64,000 bases of DNA. Source: Salinibacillus kushneri (lineage in GTDB: Bacteria > Bacillota > Bacilli > Bacillales > Alkalibacillaceae). Positions 7,308-16,260 of this stretch are shown here, piece after piece. Made by a program: the position numbers and the translations under genes. The stretch is from assembly GCF_900111405.1 (NCBI RefSeq), contig NZ_FOHJ01000002.1, forward strand, positions 1 through 64,000, in the 5' to 3' direction. The notes under the pieces are model-generated. The model was not told the origin of the DNA, did not search any database, and worked only from the letters and a program-made list of their open reading frames with translations. Numbering within the stretch: the first letter of the stretch is position 1; the number at the start of each line of letters is the position of its first letter.

Positions 7308-10300
7308 ATGACTATAACTTTGGATAAGTCACTTAAGAATCGCCAAATAGTTTTTAATAATGTTAAAGAGGAAGTTATAGGACCCGGACAAATTAGAGAT
7401 CATTATACAAAGTTTAGTCCTATAGGTACTACGGAATTCGAGTCAAAAGATGATATGCGCAAACCTTATTATTGGGAAGTGGGAGGAGTAAAAGAAGAAA
7501 TACTTCAGAGAGAATCTCCAACTCAAAGATATGTTAGTGGCCTATTATTCCCTTTAGGTACTAGTAAGGATGAAGATGTTGCACTTGACACACCAATAGA
7601 TAAAGAGTCTGTTGAAGAGGATGAGGTTAAAAAGAGAGATGAATTGTTTGATTTGACAGCGGGAATTGAGAATACAGAAGAAGATGGTGATGTTGAGTTA
7701 TTTCCACAAAGAAACGATTTTATGCCTTCTACAATGGGCTTAACATTTTGTGTGGATAAGAACCTTCCATCTTTAACGGTAAAGATAGAAGGAGGGAGTT
7801 ACACACCCCATAACGTCAGGATTAAGGGTGAAAGTAATAGTTTTCAATGGTGGTTAAGGGAAACGGTAGAAGGAATTTGGGAGATACCGATTAATAACCT
7901 ATTAGAAAAAAAGCAAATCGACAACACCGTTGACATGAAAAACAGAAAAAATGAAAAGGTTAGTCAGTACAAAATTCAAATTCAAGCACGAATTAGAGAA
8001 GTTAAGGACAAGTATATTATAACTGTAAGTGTAACTAACCGTTCCGATATTAAAGGGTTTAATAGATTACAGTTAATATTATTTCAATCAGTAATGAGTA
8101 TTAGTACTCCAGAAAATCATTCATTTTCTATATATCCTAAGCAATACGAAATGAAAGAATATCTAAGTGATGAAGAAGCGTCAACTGAACTACTCTATCG
8201 AAATGAAGGTATATATGCATTTGGACATGGTTGTGCGGCTCATTGGCAACAGCATATTACAAATGTTAAGGAAATATCTACAACCTTTATGCCTGAGTAT
8301 GAAACTCTAAGTATGACACCAAATGTTTATGTCAAAAAAGGCAATCGTAAAATAGAACTAACAATTAAAATGAGTGATTTGGCAGGATTATCATCTAATG
8401 AACATCCTAATAAAATATTGGAGCCTTTAATCCAGGGATATGAAGAATGGATTCAAGATAAAGAAAATGAAATAAAGGTTACAGTTGCTGAACCTTTACG
8501 CCCTGCGGCAAGAGAGCATATTAGGTTATGTAAGGAAAGCCTAAAAAGAATGAAAGATGGTCTAAAATTGCTTCATGAAAAACAAACTCTTGAGGCGTTC
8601 CGTCTAGCAAACCTTGCTATTCTTTTACAACAAGTAAATGGAAAAGATAAACGTTCAGGAGTTATTGAAAATAATCAAATCATTTTTAATAAGTCATTTA
8701 AAGAGAATACAAAAGATGAAATGAAATTGAAGAATGCTGATAATTCCTGGAGGGCATTTCAGATTGCTTTTATTCTATTGTCAATTGAGTCTTTTGTTAA
8801 AGAGGATAGTGATTCACGAAAAATAGTTGACTTGATTTGGTTTCCTACAGGTGGTGGTAAGACAGAAGCATACTTAGGAGTCGCTGCTTTTCAAATGATT
8901 TTAAGAAGGTTAGAAAACCCCATGGATGCTGGAGTGGATGTCCTAATGAGATATACACTAAGACTCCTTACTGCTGACCAGTTTCAGAGATCTTCTAGGC
9001 TTATCTGTGCTTTGGAATACTTAAGAAGAAATAATCAAGATAAGTTGGGAAATATACCATTCTCAATTGGAATATGGGTTGGTTCAAAAACAACACCAAA
9101 TAATAATAAATCGGCTAAACAGAGTCTGAGTAAACTACAAAAAAATGTAAAAGGTGCTGAACAATTTATTGTAAACAATTGTCCATGGTGTGGAGCGAAT
9201 CTAGGCTTTTATGGTGAAAAAAATAGTAAAAAGAAACATTACTTTGGTTATAAGATTGAGAATAATAAACTAGTGGTTCATTGTCCAGATAATAATTGTC
9301 TCTTTCATGAGGAATTACCAATCTACATCGTTGATGAAACAATTTATGAAAAGCGCCCAACATTTTTGATTGGAACAGTAGATAAATTTGTACAATTGGT
9401 GTGGCAACCTAAAGCAAGAGCGTTATTTGGTATCGATTGGAATGGTGAAAGATTTTCAAGTCCACCTTCATTAATTGTGCAAGACGAATTACATTTAATA
9501 TCTGGTCCATTGGGAACTCTTACTGGTTTATTTGAAGTATTAATAGAAGAATTGTGTTTAAAAGAGGTAGATGGAGAAATAATTAAACCCAAAATTATTG
9601 CGGCCACCGCTACCATTAAACAGTTTGAGGAACAGGCTCTAGCCCTTTTCGGAAGAAAACATTCGAGGTTATTTCCTAGTCCAGGAATTGAAAATGAAGA
9701 TTCCTTCTTTGCAACTCCAGCAGTTGATGATGAAACAGGAATACCAAAACCCGGCCGTAAATATGTCGGTGTTTACACTCAAACGGTCCGTATTATGATG
9801 TCCCAGGTTATGGCATTTTCTTCTATTCTTCAGTCTTCCAATGAGATTGAGAAAGATGAAAGGGATCCTTATTGGACCTTACTTACATTCTATAATACTC
9901 TGCGGGAATTAGGAGGAGGTTTGACATTAACTCAAACGGACATACCTCAATATTCGAATTCTATGGCTATGAGAAAAGGGCAAAAAGACCAACGCTATAT
10001 AAATAAGTATTTGGAACTGACATCTAGAAAACAAAGTCATGAAATCTCAAAGACTATTGATGATTTGAAAGTCAATTATGTTGAGAATAATAAAAACAAT
10101 CGTGACTCATCAATCGATTTATGCTTAGCATCAAATATTATAGAAGTTGGTGTTGATATCGATCGACTTTCTGTTATGGCCATTGTTGGTCAACCTAAAA
10201 TGACTGCTCAGTATATACAAGTTAGTGGTCGTGTAGGGCGTCGTTGGTGGGAAAGACCTGGTATAATATTCACTTTATATTCTAATACCAAATCTAGAGA

Positions 10301-10823
10301 TAAGTCACATTTTGAACATTTTAGAGAATATCATCAAAAATTGTACGCGCAGGTAGAACCAACAAGTGTTACCCCATTTTCTGATTCTTCTTTAGATAGG
10401 GGGCTCCATGCAGTAATTGTAGGATTCCTACGACAAGCACTAACTGATGATATTGCCAGAACACCTGACTGGAATGAGATTAAAAAGAACCTGAATTCTA
10501 AGGTTGTTCCTTTTTATAATCGTATAATTGAACGTGCCAAACTGGTTGACCCTGAGCAGGTCGAAGAATTGAAAAGTAGATTTTTAACTATTTTACAAAG
10601 GTTAGAAAAAGGTAAATATACTGCATGGAGAGTAGACCCTAAGGTGGAAGGCTATATGTATTCAGCAGGTACAATTATTCCACAAGCATTAAAAAATAAG
10701 TCTGAGTCCATGATAAATTCAATGAGAAATGTTGATTCTGAATGTAGAGGGCTAATTGTATCTGTATATAACTCGGAAGATAACAATGAAAATGAAAATA
10801 GTTGGGAGGGTTTATTTTCATGA
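7308..10823 (+). CDS. drmA: DISARM-type helicase DrmA
   Basis: 1171 aa; ATG after AAAAGGAG. Superfamily 2 helicase: Walker A WFPTGGGKTEAYLG (residues about 509-522), DEAD-like box QDELHLI (about 725), motif VI region IIEVGVDIDRLSVM...QVSGRVGRRWW (about 945-985). A CPWC...CPDNNC pair in between (about 625-665) suggests a zinc knuckle. The N-terminal 400 residues are beta-rich and acidic. In DISARM, DrmA and DrmB form a DNA-translocating core that acts on incoming phage DNA. The stop overlaps the drmB start by ATGA (10820-10823), implying translational coupling. Length and motif wording fit DrmA well; the main alternative is another DUF1998-linked helicase system. Confidence 0.82.
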   Translation: MTITLDKSLKNRQIVFNNVKEEVIGPGQIRDHYTKFSPIGTTEFESKDDMRKPYYWEVGGVKEEILQRESPTQRYVSGLLFPLGTSKDEDVALDTPIDKESVEEDEVKKRDELFDLTAGIENTEEDGDVELFPQRNDFMPSTMGLTFCVDKNLPSLTVKIEGGSYTPHNVRIKGESNSFQWWLRETVEGIWEIPINNLLEKKQIDNTVDMKNRKNEKVSQYKIQIQARIREVKDKYIITVSVTNRSDIKGFNRLQLILFQSVMSISTPENHSFSIYPKQYEMKEYLSDEEASTELLYRNEGIYAFGHGCAAHWQQHITNVKEISTTFMPEYETLSMTPNVYVKKGNRKIELTIKMSDLAGLSSNEHPNKILEPLIQGYEEWIQDKENEIKVTVAEPLRPAAREHIRLCKESLKRMKDGLKLLHEKQTLEAFRLANLAILLQQVNGKDKRSGVIENNQIIFNKSFKENTKDEMKLKNADNSWRAFQIAFILLSIESFVKEDSDSRKIVDLIWFPTGGGKTEAYLGVAAFQMILRRLENPMDAGVDVLMRYTLRLLTADQFQRSSRLICALEYLRRNNQDKLGNIPFSIGIWVGSKTTPNNNKSAKQSLSKLQKNVKGAEQFIVNNCPWCGANLGFYGEKNSKKKHYFGYKIENNKLVVHCPDNNCLFHEELPIYIVDETIYEKRPTFLIGTVDKFVQLVWQPKARALFGIDWNGERFSSPPSLIVQDELHLISGPLGTLTGLFEVLIEELCLKEVDGEIIKPKIIAATATIKQFEEQALALFGRKHSRLFPSPGIENEDSFFATPAVDDETGIPKPGRKYVGVYTQTVRIMMSQVMAFSSILQSSNEIEKDERDPYWTLLTFYNTLRELGGGLTLTQTDIPQYSNSMAMRKGQKDQRYINKYLELTSRKQSHEISKTIDDLKVNYVENNKNNRDSSIDLCLASNIIEVGVDIDRLSVMAIVGQPKMTAQYIQVSGRVGRRWWERPGIIFTLYSNTKSRDKSHFEHFREYHQKLYAQVEPTSVTPFSDSSLDRGLHAVIVGFLRQALTDDIARTPDWNEIKKNLNSKVVPFYNRIIERAKLVDPEQVEELKSRFLTILQRLEKGKYTAWRVDPKVEGYMYSAGTIIPQALKNKSESMINSMRNVDSECRGLIVSVYNSEDNNENENSWEGLFS

Positions 10824-12712
10824 AAGATCTACCTTTAAGAAGGGGCCAACTTGTTACTACCTTTGGTCCCGGTTCTCTTGTAATTAGTCCAGAAGGGGAA
10901 TCAGCAATGATAGGTTCCCTTGATAAGTGGTACCATGACAAGAATGAAAAGCCAATTGATGCATTAGATGAGTTTGAGATTCAAGAGCCTAGATTAAGAT
11001 CAATTCTGAAGGTGGATAAACTATTAATGCCCCCTGACTATCGGCCAGGTTACAAATATAAAAACGCAGGAGATGCCTTAACACAAACAAATACAGATAT
11101 TTATATTCCTTTACTACGATTTCCTACTTGGCATTACTGTCCTGTATGTAAAACTTTACAACAATCAGAAATGTCAAACAGAACAAGTTGGTTGGATTGC
11201 AAAGTTTGTAAAGATAGGAGAAAAATGATTCAAGTGCCATTTGTAACTGTTTGTAACCAAGGTCATATTTCTGATTTTCCTTGGAGAGAGTGGGTACACA
11301 AAGATGAGGATACTCGATGTGAGGGACTAATGCGTTTAACTTCTACAGGCGGAGCAACACTTGATTCCCTCAAGGTAAAGTGTAGTTGCAACAAAGAAAG
11401 GTCCCTAAGGGGCATTATGACACGAAGAAACGATTCTAATCATGAAGAAGAAGGTATTAGTGAACTAAGTAAGAGATTAAATGAAAATGGTAACCTATAT
11501 CAATGCAAAGGGCATAAACCATGGTATGGTTCTTTAAAAGACAATGAAAAGTGTACTTCATACCCTGTTGCAGTCTTGAAAAATTCAATAAATGTTTACT
11601 ATCCAAATACAATTAGCGCAATTTACTTGCCAGGGGAAAATCCTGCGGTTGAAAGACTGATTAATATGTTTGAAAGAAATGGGATAACTTCTTCTTGGCT
11701 AAAAATTACTGATGAAATAGATAAGAAAATAGAGATAGTTAAAAAAATGTGTCCTCCAGAAATACAAGAATTTAAAAAGTCAGATATAGAACTTGCAATT
11801 CTTTACATTGAAGGTGAACTAGATGATGGGCAAGCGCAAGAGAGAATTCATTCTAAGAATACTGAAAAGGAACTTCGAAAAAAAGAGTTTGAGACTCTTG
11901 TTAATGATGTAGTAACTGAGAACTTGAAGGTAAGACACGAATGGAGACATATTGAGGGCGAAACAAAAGGTCTTGCAACAAACTTTGCACTAATTAATAG
12001 AGTGACAAAGTTAAAAGAAACTATTGCACTAACTGGATTTAATAGACTTTCTACAAATGATGATGAATCTAGTAAAAATAAAATTGAAAATGGAAAAAGG
12101 TTATTATTTAAAGACCCGGAGTTGATACAAAATAAATGGCTACCGGCATATAAGGTTTACGGGGAAGGAATTTTCTTTACGTTAAACACAGAAAAACTTA
12201 GATCTTGGGAAGAAAGCCACGATGTTCAAAGGTATTTTAATAAGTTGCTGACAAGGGTAGAAAGGAGTAGAACAAATATTGATGAGTCTATTCTTAGTCC
12301 CAGAAATATTCTAATGCATACCTTGTCACATATAATAATTGACGAGTTGGCCCTTACTTGTGGTTATAACTCCGCTTCAATACGTGAACGCCTTTATATA
12401 GATGACGAACAATGCGGAATATTAATTTATACTTCATCAGGTGACATCGATGGTACATTTGGTGGTTTAGTACGGATGGGAAAAACAAAAAACTTTTTCC
12501 CTGTAGTTGACAAAGCAATAGATAAAGCAAGATGGTGTAGTTCTGACCCAGTATGTTCAGAGATTGGGAAATCTTCTGGTCAAGGTGTTAATAATTTAAA
12601 TGGAGCGGCATGTCATAGTTGTACTTATCTCCCTGAAACATCTTGTGAACTAGGAAATCTTTTTCTGGATAGAACATTGTTGATTGATTCAAAGATTGGT
12701 TTTTTTAAATAA
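10820..12712 (+). CDS. drmB: DISARM-type DUF1998 protein DrmB
   Basis: 630 aa. Start ATG 10820, coupled to drmA. The N-terminus LRRGQLVTTFGPGSL matches the usual DrmB opening. Cys pairs CPVC...CKVC (residues about 106-130) suggest a zinc ribbon, and more Cys follow (CNQGH, CSCNKE). The C-terminal DUF1998 region reads LMHTLSHIIIDELALTCGY...ILIYTSSGDIDGTFGGLV, then the terminal cysteines CSSDPVC...CHSCTYLPETSCELGN. DrmB binds DrmA and is thought to contribute DNA or end sensing. A strong terminator directly follows, so drmC is absent from the end of this operon. Confidence 0.82.
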   Translation: MKDLPLRRGQLVTTFGPGSLVISPEGESAMIGSLDKWYHDKNEKPIDALDEFEIQEPRLRSILKVDKLLMPPDYRPGYKYKNAGDALTQTNTDIYIPLLRFPTWHYCPVCKTLQQSEMSNRTSWLDCKVCKDRRKMIQVPFVTVCNQGHISDFPWREWVHKDEDTRCEGLMRLTSTGGATLDSLKVKCSCNKERSLRGIMTRRNDSNHEEEGISELSKRLNENGNLYQCKGHKPWYGSLKDNEKCTSYPVAVLKNSINVYYPNTISAIYLPGENPAVERLINMFERNGITSSWLKITDEIDKKIEIVKKMCPPEIQEFKKSDIELAILYIEGELDDGQAQERIHSKNTEKELRKKEFETLVNDVVTENLKVRHEWRHIEGETKGLATNFALINRVTKLKETIALTGFNRLSTNDDESSKNKIENGKRLLFKDPELIQNKWLPAYKVYGEGIFFTLNTEKLRSWEESHDVQRYFNKLLTRVERSRTNIDESILSPRNILMHTLSHIIIDELALTCGYNSASIRERLYIDDEQCGILIYTSSGDIDGTFGGLVRMGKTKNFFPVVDKAIDKARWCSSDPVCSEIGKSSGQGVNNLNGAACHSCTYLPETSCELGNLFLDRTLLIDSKIGFFK

Positions 12713-12718
12713 TAGATT

Positions 12719-12758
12719 AAAATGTCTGAACCTAACTTCAGGGCTCAGACATTTTTTT
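12719..12758 (+). terminator. Terminator ending the DISARM-like operon
   Basis: AAATGTCTGA pairs with TCAGACATTT (10 bp), followed by a T-run. It separates drmB from the McrB-like gene. Confidence 0.92.
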
Positions 12759-12872
12759 ATCCAGTTAGTTTTGATAATGATTAAAAGGACCTATTTTTCA
12801 CCTGAATCATTTGGTAGAATTTACATATATAATCAATGTGAATTCAATATATTAGATTGAGAGGAAAAATAT

Positions 12873-14702
12873 ATGCCTAATGAAAGAAATAATAAGGAAT
12901 ATAATCAAATAGATTTATCCTTATTTGATAATGAAGATGACATTTCTCATAAAATAACAAGACAATATTCCACACCCCCGTTGATAGAAGAAGAATTCCC
13001 CAAAATAGATGGTGAAGAAAAACTTTCTGATCAAGAACTTGAGGAACTTGTATTCTATAGCATTAAAACTGGGAACCCATCAACAGTAGAATCCATTTCA
13101 AATTTAGATAATCCAATAGAAGTACTTCAGTTAAATAGATTCAAAGATGAATTAGAAGTAGATCAAATTATTTTTATTGTTTTTGGTGGTGATAGAGGTA
13201 AACCTGAGGTAACTTGGGAAACGGGTTTGATTGCTATCGGCCATATAGCAAGGGAACCATACGATGTTGGCTATCAGGGGAGAAACTTTAAAGTAGAGAT
13301 AAATGTTGATATTTTACTAGAAAACAATATTAAAAAAGACGATTTGGTTCCTTATAGAACCACCTATAATTTACCGGGAATTTCTCCGATGACAAAAGGG
13401 GAACCGAACCAAGCATTAAGTGCTATCCATGGAAAACAAGCAGTAGGATTAGTTAGAGCAATTTTAGATAAATACCCAAATTTAGAAGATAGACTAACTG
13501 ATATTTTTGGAGAAAATTTCATGCTTAATGTGAAAGATGTTATTACATATTTGGTAGAAGAAGACAAATCTTTTGAAGAAAGACAACGTCAAGATGAAGA
13601 AAGAAATGAAGATGAAGACGAAGATAATGAAGTAGGAACTCAAACAACATATAGTAACTTATATAATCCCGAAATTGACCGCATAATTGGTTCATTTGAG
13701 ATGGAAATTGGTCCTATAGAGCATCTTAAGAATTACATAAATATAGATAAAAACATAATCTTAACCGGACCACCGGGAACGGGTAAAACAACTATTGCTG
13801 AGAGAGCGGCGGAAGAAGGCATAAGAACCAATTATACTGATGGCTATGTGCTAAGTACAGCAACGGATGATTGGAGCACCTTTGATACAATAGGAGGCTA
13901 TATGCCGGATCCAAATGACTCTGGAAAACTTAGGTTTCATGAGGGTATAGTCTTAAAAAGTATAAGGCAAAATAAGTGGTTAATTATTGATGAATTAAAT
14001 AGGGCTGATATTGACAAGGCGTTTGGACAATTATTTACCGTACTATCTGGCAAAAATGTTGAACTTCCATTTGAAAATGAAGGGAACTCAGTAAAAATAA
14101 GACATTATAATGGGGCAAACTCATATTTTGATCCATCAAGTAGTACTTATTACATTGGACAAAATTGGAGAGTTATTGGCACTATGAACACATTTGATAA
14201 AAATAGTCTTTTTACTTTTTCATATGCATTTATGCGTAGATTTGCTTTCATTGAAATCCCTATACCTAAATTTATTTATTATTCAAATCTGATAGATACA
14301 AATGGTGCAATTTCGCAAATAAATAAGGATTTCTTAAAAAAGTTAGTTGAAGTAACTCCTAGACCGTTAGGGCCTGCAATTATTCTAGAACTTATAGATT
14401 ATATAGAGATTACTAACAACTCTAGTAAAATCGAAGCAATTTGTGGAACTGTCATTCCTCAATATGAAGGCTTGGATCATAATTATATAATTGAGTTATA
14501 CCAACAAATTGGTTCCTACCTAACTAGTGAAGAAAAAGATACTTTTAAGAGTTTTGTAGGTGATTTCTTTGAGTTACCTAATAACTTTTTCAGAAGTGCA
14601 GATAGAAGATTATCACAAGATGAAAATATCTTTGAAGAAGATATTGCTTTGCAACATGAATTTGATGGTGAGGAAGATTCAGATGATACTGAATCGGAAT
14701 AA
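12873..14702 (+). CDS. McrB-like AAA+ GTPase of a type IV restriction system
   Basis: 609 aa; ATG after GAGAGGAAA. An N-terminal domain of about 250 residues carries a conserved-looking block (FGGDRGKPEVTWETGLIAIG, then HIAREPYDVGYQG) that resembles a small modified-base reader of the EVE/PUA kind (inference). An acidic linker follows (RNEDEDEDNE). The AAA+ module has Walker A GPPGTGKTTIAERA (residues about 303-316), Walker B WLIIDELNRADIDKAF and the McrB-like sensor GTMNTFDKNSL, then an arginine-rich SYAFMRRFAFIEIP. McrB rings power the McrC nuclease to cut DNA carrying modified bases. The neighbouring methyltransferase makes 5-methylcytosine, so the recognised modification must differ from the host mark. 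Confidence 0.82.
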   Translation: MPNERNNKEYNQIDLSLFDNEDDISHKITRQYSTPPLIEEEFPKIDGEEKLSDQELEELVFYSIKTGNPSTVESISNLDNPIEVLQLNRFKDELEVDQIIFIVFGGDRGKPEVTWETGLIAIGHIAREPYDVGYQGRNFKVEINVDILLENNIKKDDLVPYRTTYNLPGISPMTKGEPNQALSAIHGKQAVGLVRAILDKYPNLEDRLTDIFGENFMLNVKDVITYLVEEDKSFEERQRQDEERNEDEDEDNEVGTQTTYSNLYNPEIDRIIGSFEMEIGPIEHLKNYINIDKNIILTGPPGTGKTTIAERAAEEGIRTNYTDGYVLSTATDDWSTFDTIGGYMPDPNDSGKLRFHEGIVLKSIRQNKWLIIDELNRADIDKAFGQLFTVLSGKNVELPFENEGNSVKIRHYNGANSYFDPSSSTYYIGQNWRVIGTMNTFDKNSLFTFSYAFMRRFAFIEIPIPKFIYYSNLIDTNGAISQINKDFLKKLVEVTPRPLGPAIILELIDYIEITNNSSKIEAICGTVIPQYEGLDHNYIIELYQQIGSYLTSEEKDTFKSFVGDFFELPNNFFRSADRRLSQDENIFEEDIALQHEFDGEEDSDDTESE

Positions 14703-14716
14703 AGTGGGTTTTAAAC

Positions 14717-15988
14717 ATGATTACTAATAAAAGTGATTGCTGGTCAAAACAAAATCATGAACAAATATTAAAGCAAACACACAAGCATTTGTGGAGGTTT
14801 ATACAAAAGAATGCAAAGATTGCTTCAGCAGATGATATATTTAGTAATTTAACTAATGTTCCAAAGAAAGATTTACAACTACTAAGTTCAATATATTTTC
14901 TGCTATCTGAAGATGTGAAAATGTTTATAGAGGAAACTGCTCCTGCTATTCTTAATCGGTTATCAAAGGTATCTGTTAATGAACATAATATCCTAAGAGG
15001 AAATGTTAGAGGTAAAATAAATTGGAATAGAACGTTTAAGGAAAGGTATTCTGCAGGTGGGGACCCATCAATTTTTGTATGTAGCCAAAGATCATCTCTT
15101 TTTGATTTACCTGAAAACAGACTCTTACTTTATTTATTGCGCAAAATATTGTATATAAGTAATTTAATTTCTAATTATGATTTTAAAAAAGGGGCAATGG
15201 AATACGTGCCCCTTGGCGTAAAAGATAAGTGGATAGATGAGGTTATAATTATAGGTATTAAAGCCACTAAATTATTGAAAAATCCGTTTGTAAGAAATAT
15301 AAGTGAAATTCATGAAATTAATAACAAAATTATTTCAACTGCCGAAAAGGCTCGTGGTAATATGTACTCACAGTTAGCAAGTGCTGCAAGAACATATAAA
15401 ACAATGATTACTAGTCCTATAAGTTATTTGGAGTTAGAACTGAATGGAAAGACACTAGAGCCAATTAACAAAGACACATTGTACGAAATCGCCGTACTAT
15501 TTAAACTTTTTGAGGTTATAGAAGAAAATGGTTGGATTGGAGAAAGAATAGGACTGATAGGTGGTAAATCTTCTATTGTCAGTAAGTATAAGTTAGGGCA
15601 AAGAAGAATGAAGATTTATTATCAAAGTATTCCTAGAATATTCATGATAAATAGTAAGTATGGTCCCTTAATGAGTAAGTACGGATTAAGTGATAGATTT
15701 AGAAGACCTGATATAATTTTAGAAATAAAAGAAAATGATATTACTAACTATTACATTATTGAGGTTAAACGTTCAGATAAGAGGGCATATCTAGTTGATG
15801 GTGCCTATAAGGTATTCGGTTATCTGAAAGACTTTGAATCTGTACAAGATAATTATACTAACTTGCATGGTGTTCTAGTTGGATGGTCTAATATTAGTGA
15901 TCAATCATCATTTAGTCAAAATGAAGTGCTCATATCTTCATGGGAGAATTGTGGAAATGCGTTTGATTTTATTATAAAAAACCTGTAA
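14717..15988 (+). CDS. McrC-like nuclease subunit of the type IV system
   Basis: 423 aa, 14 bases after the McrB-like gene. The McrC-type central motif NVRGKINWNRTFKERYS and QRSSLFDLPENRLLLYLLRKI are present (residues about 94-155). The C-terminal PD-(D/E)XK nuclease reads RRPDIILEIKEND...YYIIEVKRSDKRAY (about 332-362), with Asp in RPDI and the E-V-K triplet. It forms a two-gene operon with the AAA+ partner and is followed by a hairpin terminator at 16168. Confidence 0.85.
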   Translation: MITNKSDCWSKQNHEQILKQTHKHLWRFIQKNAKIASADDIFSNLTNVPKKDLQLLSSIYFLLSEDVKMFIEETAPAILNRLSKVSVNEHNILRGNVRGKINWNRTFKERYSAGGDPSIFVCSQRSSLFDLPENRLLLYLLRKILYISNLISNYDFKKGAMEYVPLGVKDKWIDEVIIIGIKATKLLKNPFVRNISEIHEINNKIISTAEKARGNMYSQLASAARTYKTMITSPISYLELELNGKTLEPINKDTLYEIAVLFKLFEVIEENGWIGERIGLIGGKSSIVSKYKLGQRRMKIYYQSIPRIFMINSKYGPLMSKYGLSDRFRRPDIILEIKENDITNYYIIEVKRSDKRAYLVDGAYKVFGYLKDFESVQDNYTNLHGVLVGWSNISDQSSFSQNEVLISSWENCGNAFDFIIKNL

Positions 15989-16167
15989 AAAATGAAAATA
16001 TTCTTTAAGGCTAAGAAAAGAAGCATTGGCAAAGTTGTATTTATTTTTTTGATTACGGCCGTGAGAAAAGCAAATTCTGTATACTTCTACCTTGCTTATA
16101 TCGAACATTTGATACTAAATTTACCAAGTAACCTATGGTTGGATAAACATTCAATATCTGGAAGGAT

Positions 16168-16215
16168 AAAAGGCCTAGTCCCTCAGTAGTTTGTGAGGAA
16201 TTAGGCTTTTAGTCT
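16168..16215 (+). terminator. Terminator of the McrBC-like operon
   Basis: AAAGGCCTAGTCCCTCA folds back on TGAGGAATTAGGCTTTT with two small bulges, then a T-rich tail. Confidence 0.8.
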
Positions 16216-16260
16216 TTTATATTTGTACCCTATATATCAATACTAAATCCCATTGTGATT

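Noticed and set aside
15992-16189. 65-aa frame after the McrC-like gene
   Set aside because: No ribosome binding site, and it overlaps the terminator stem; likely chance.
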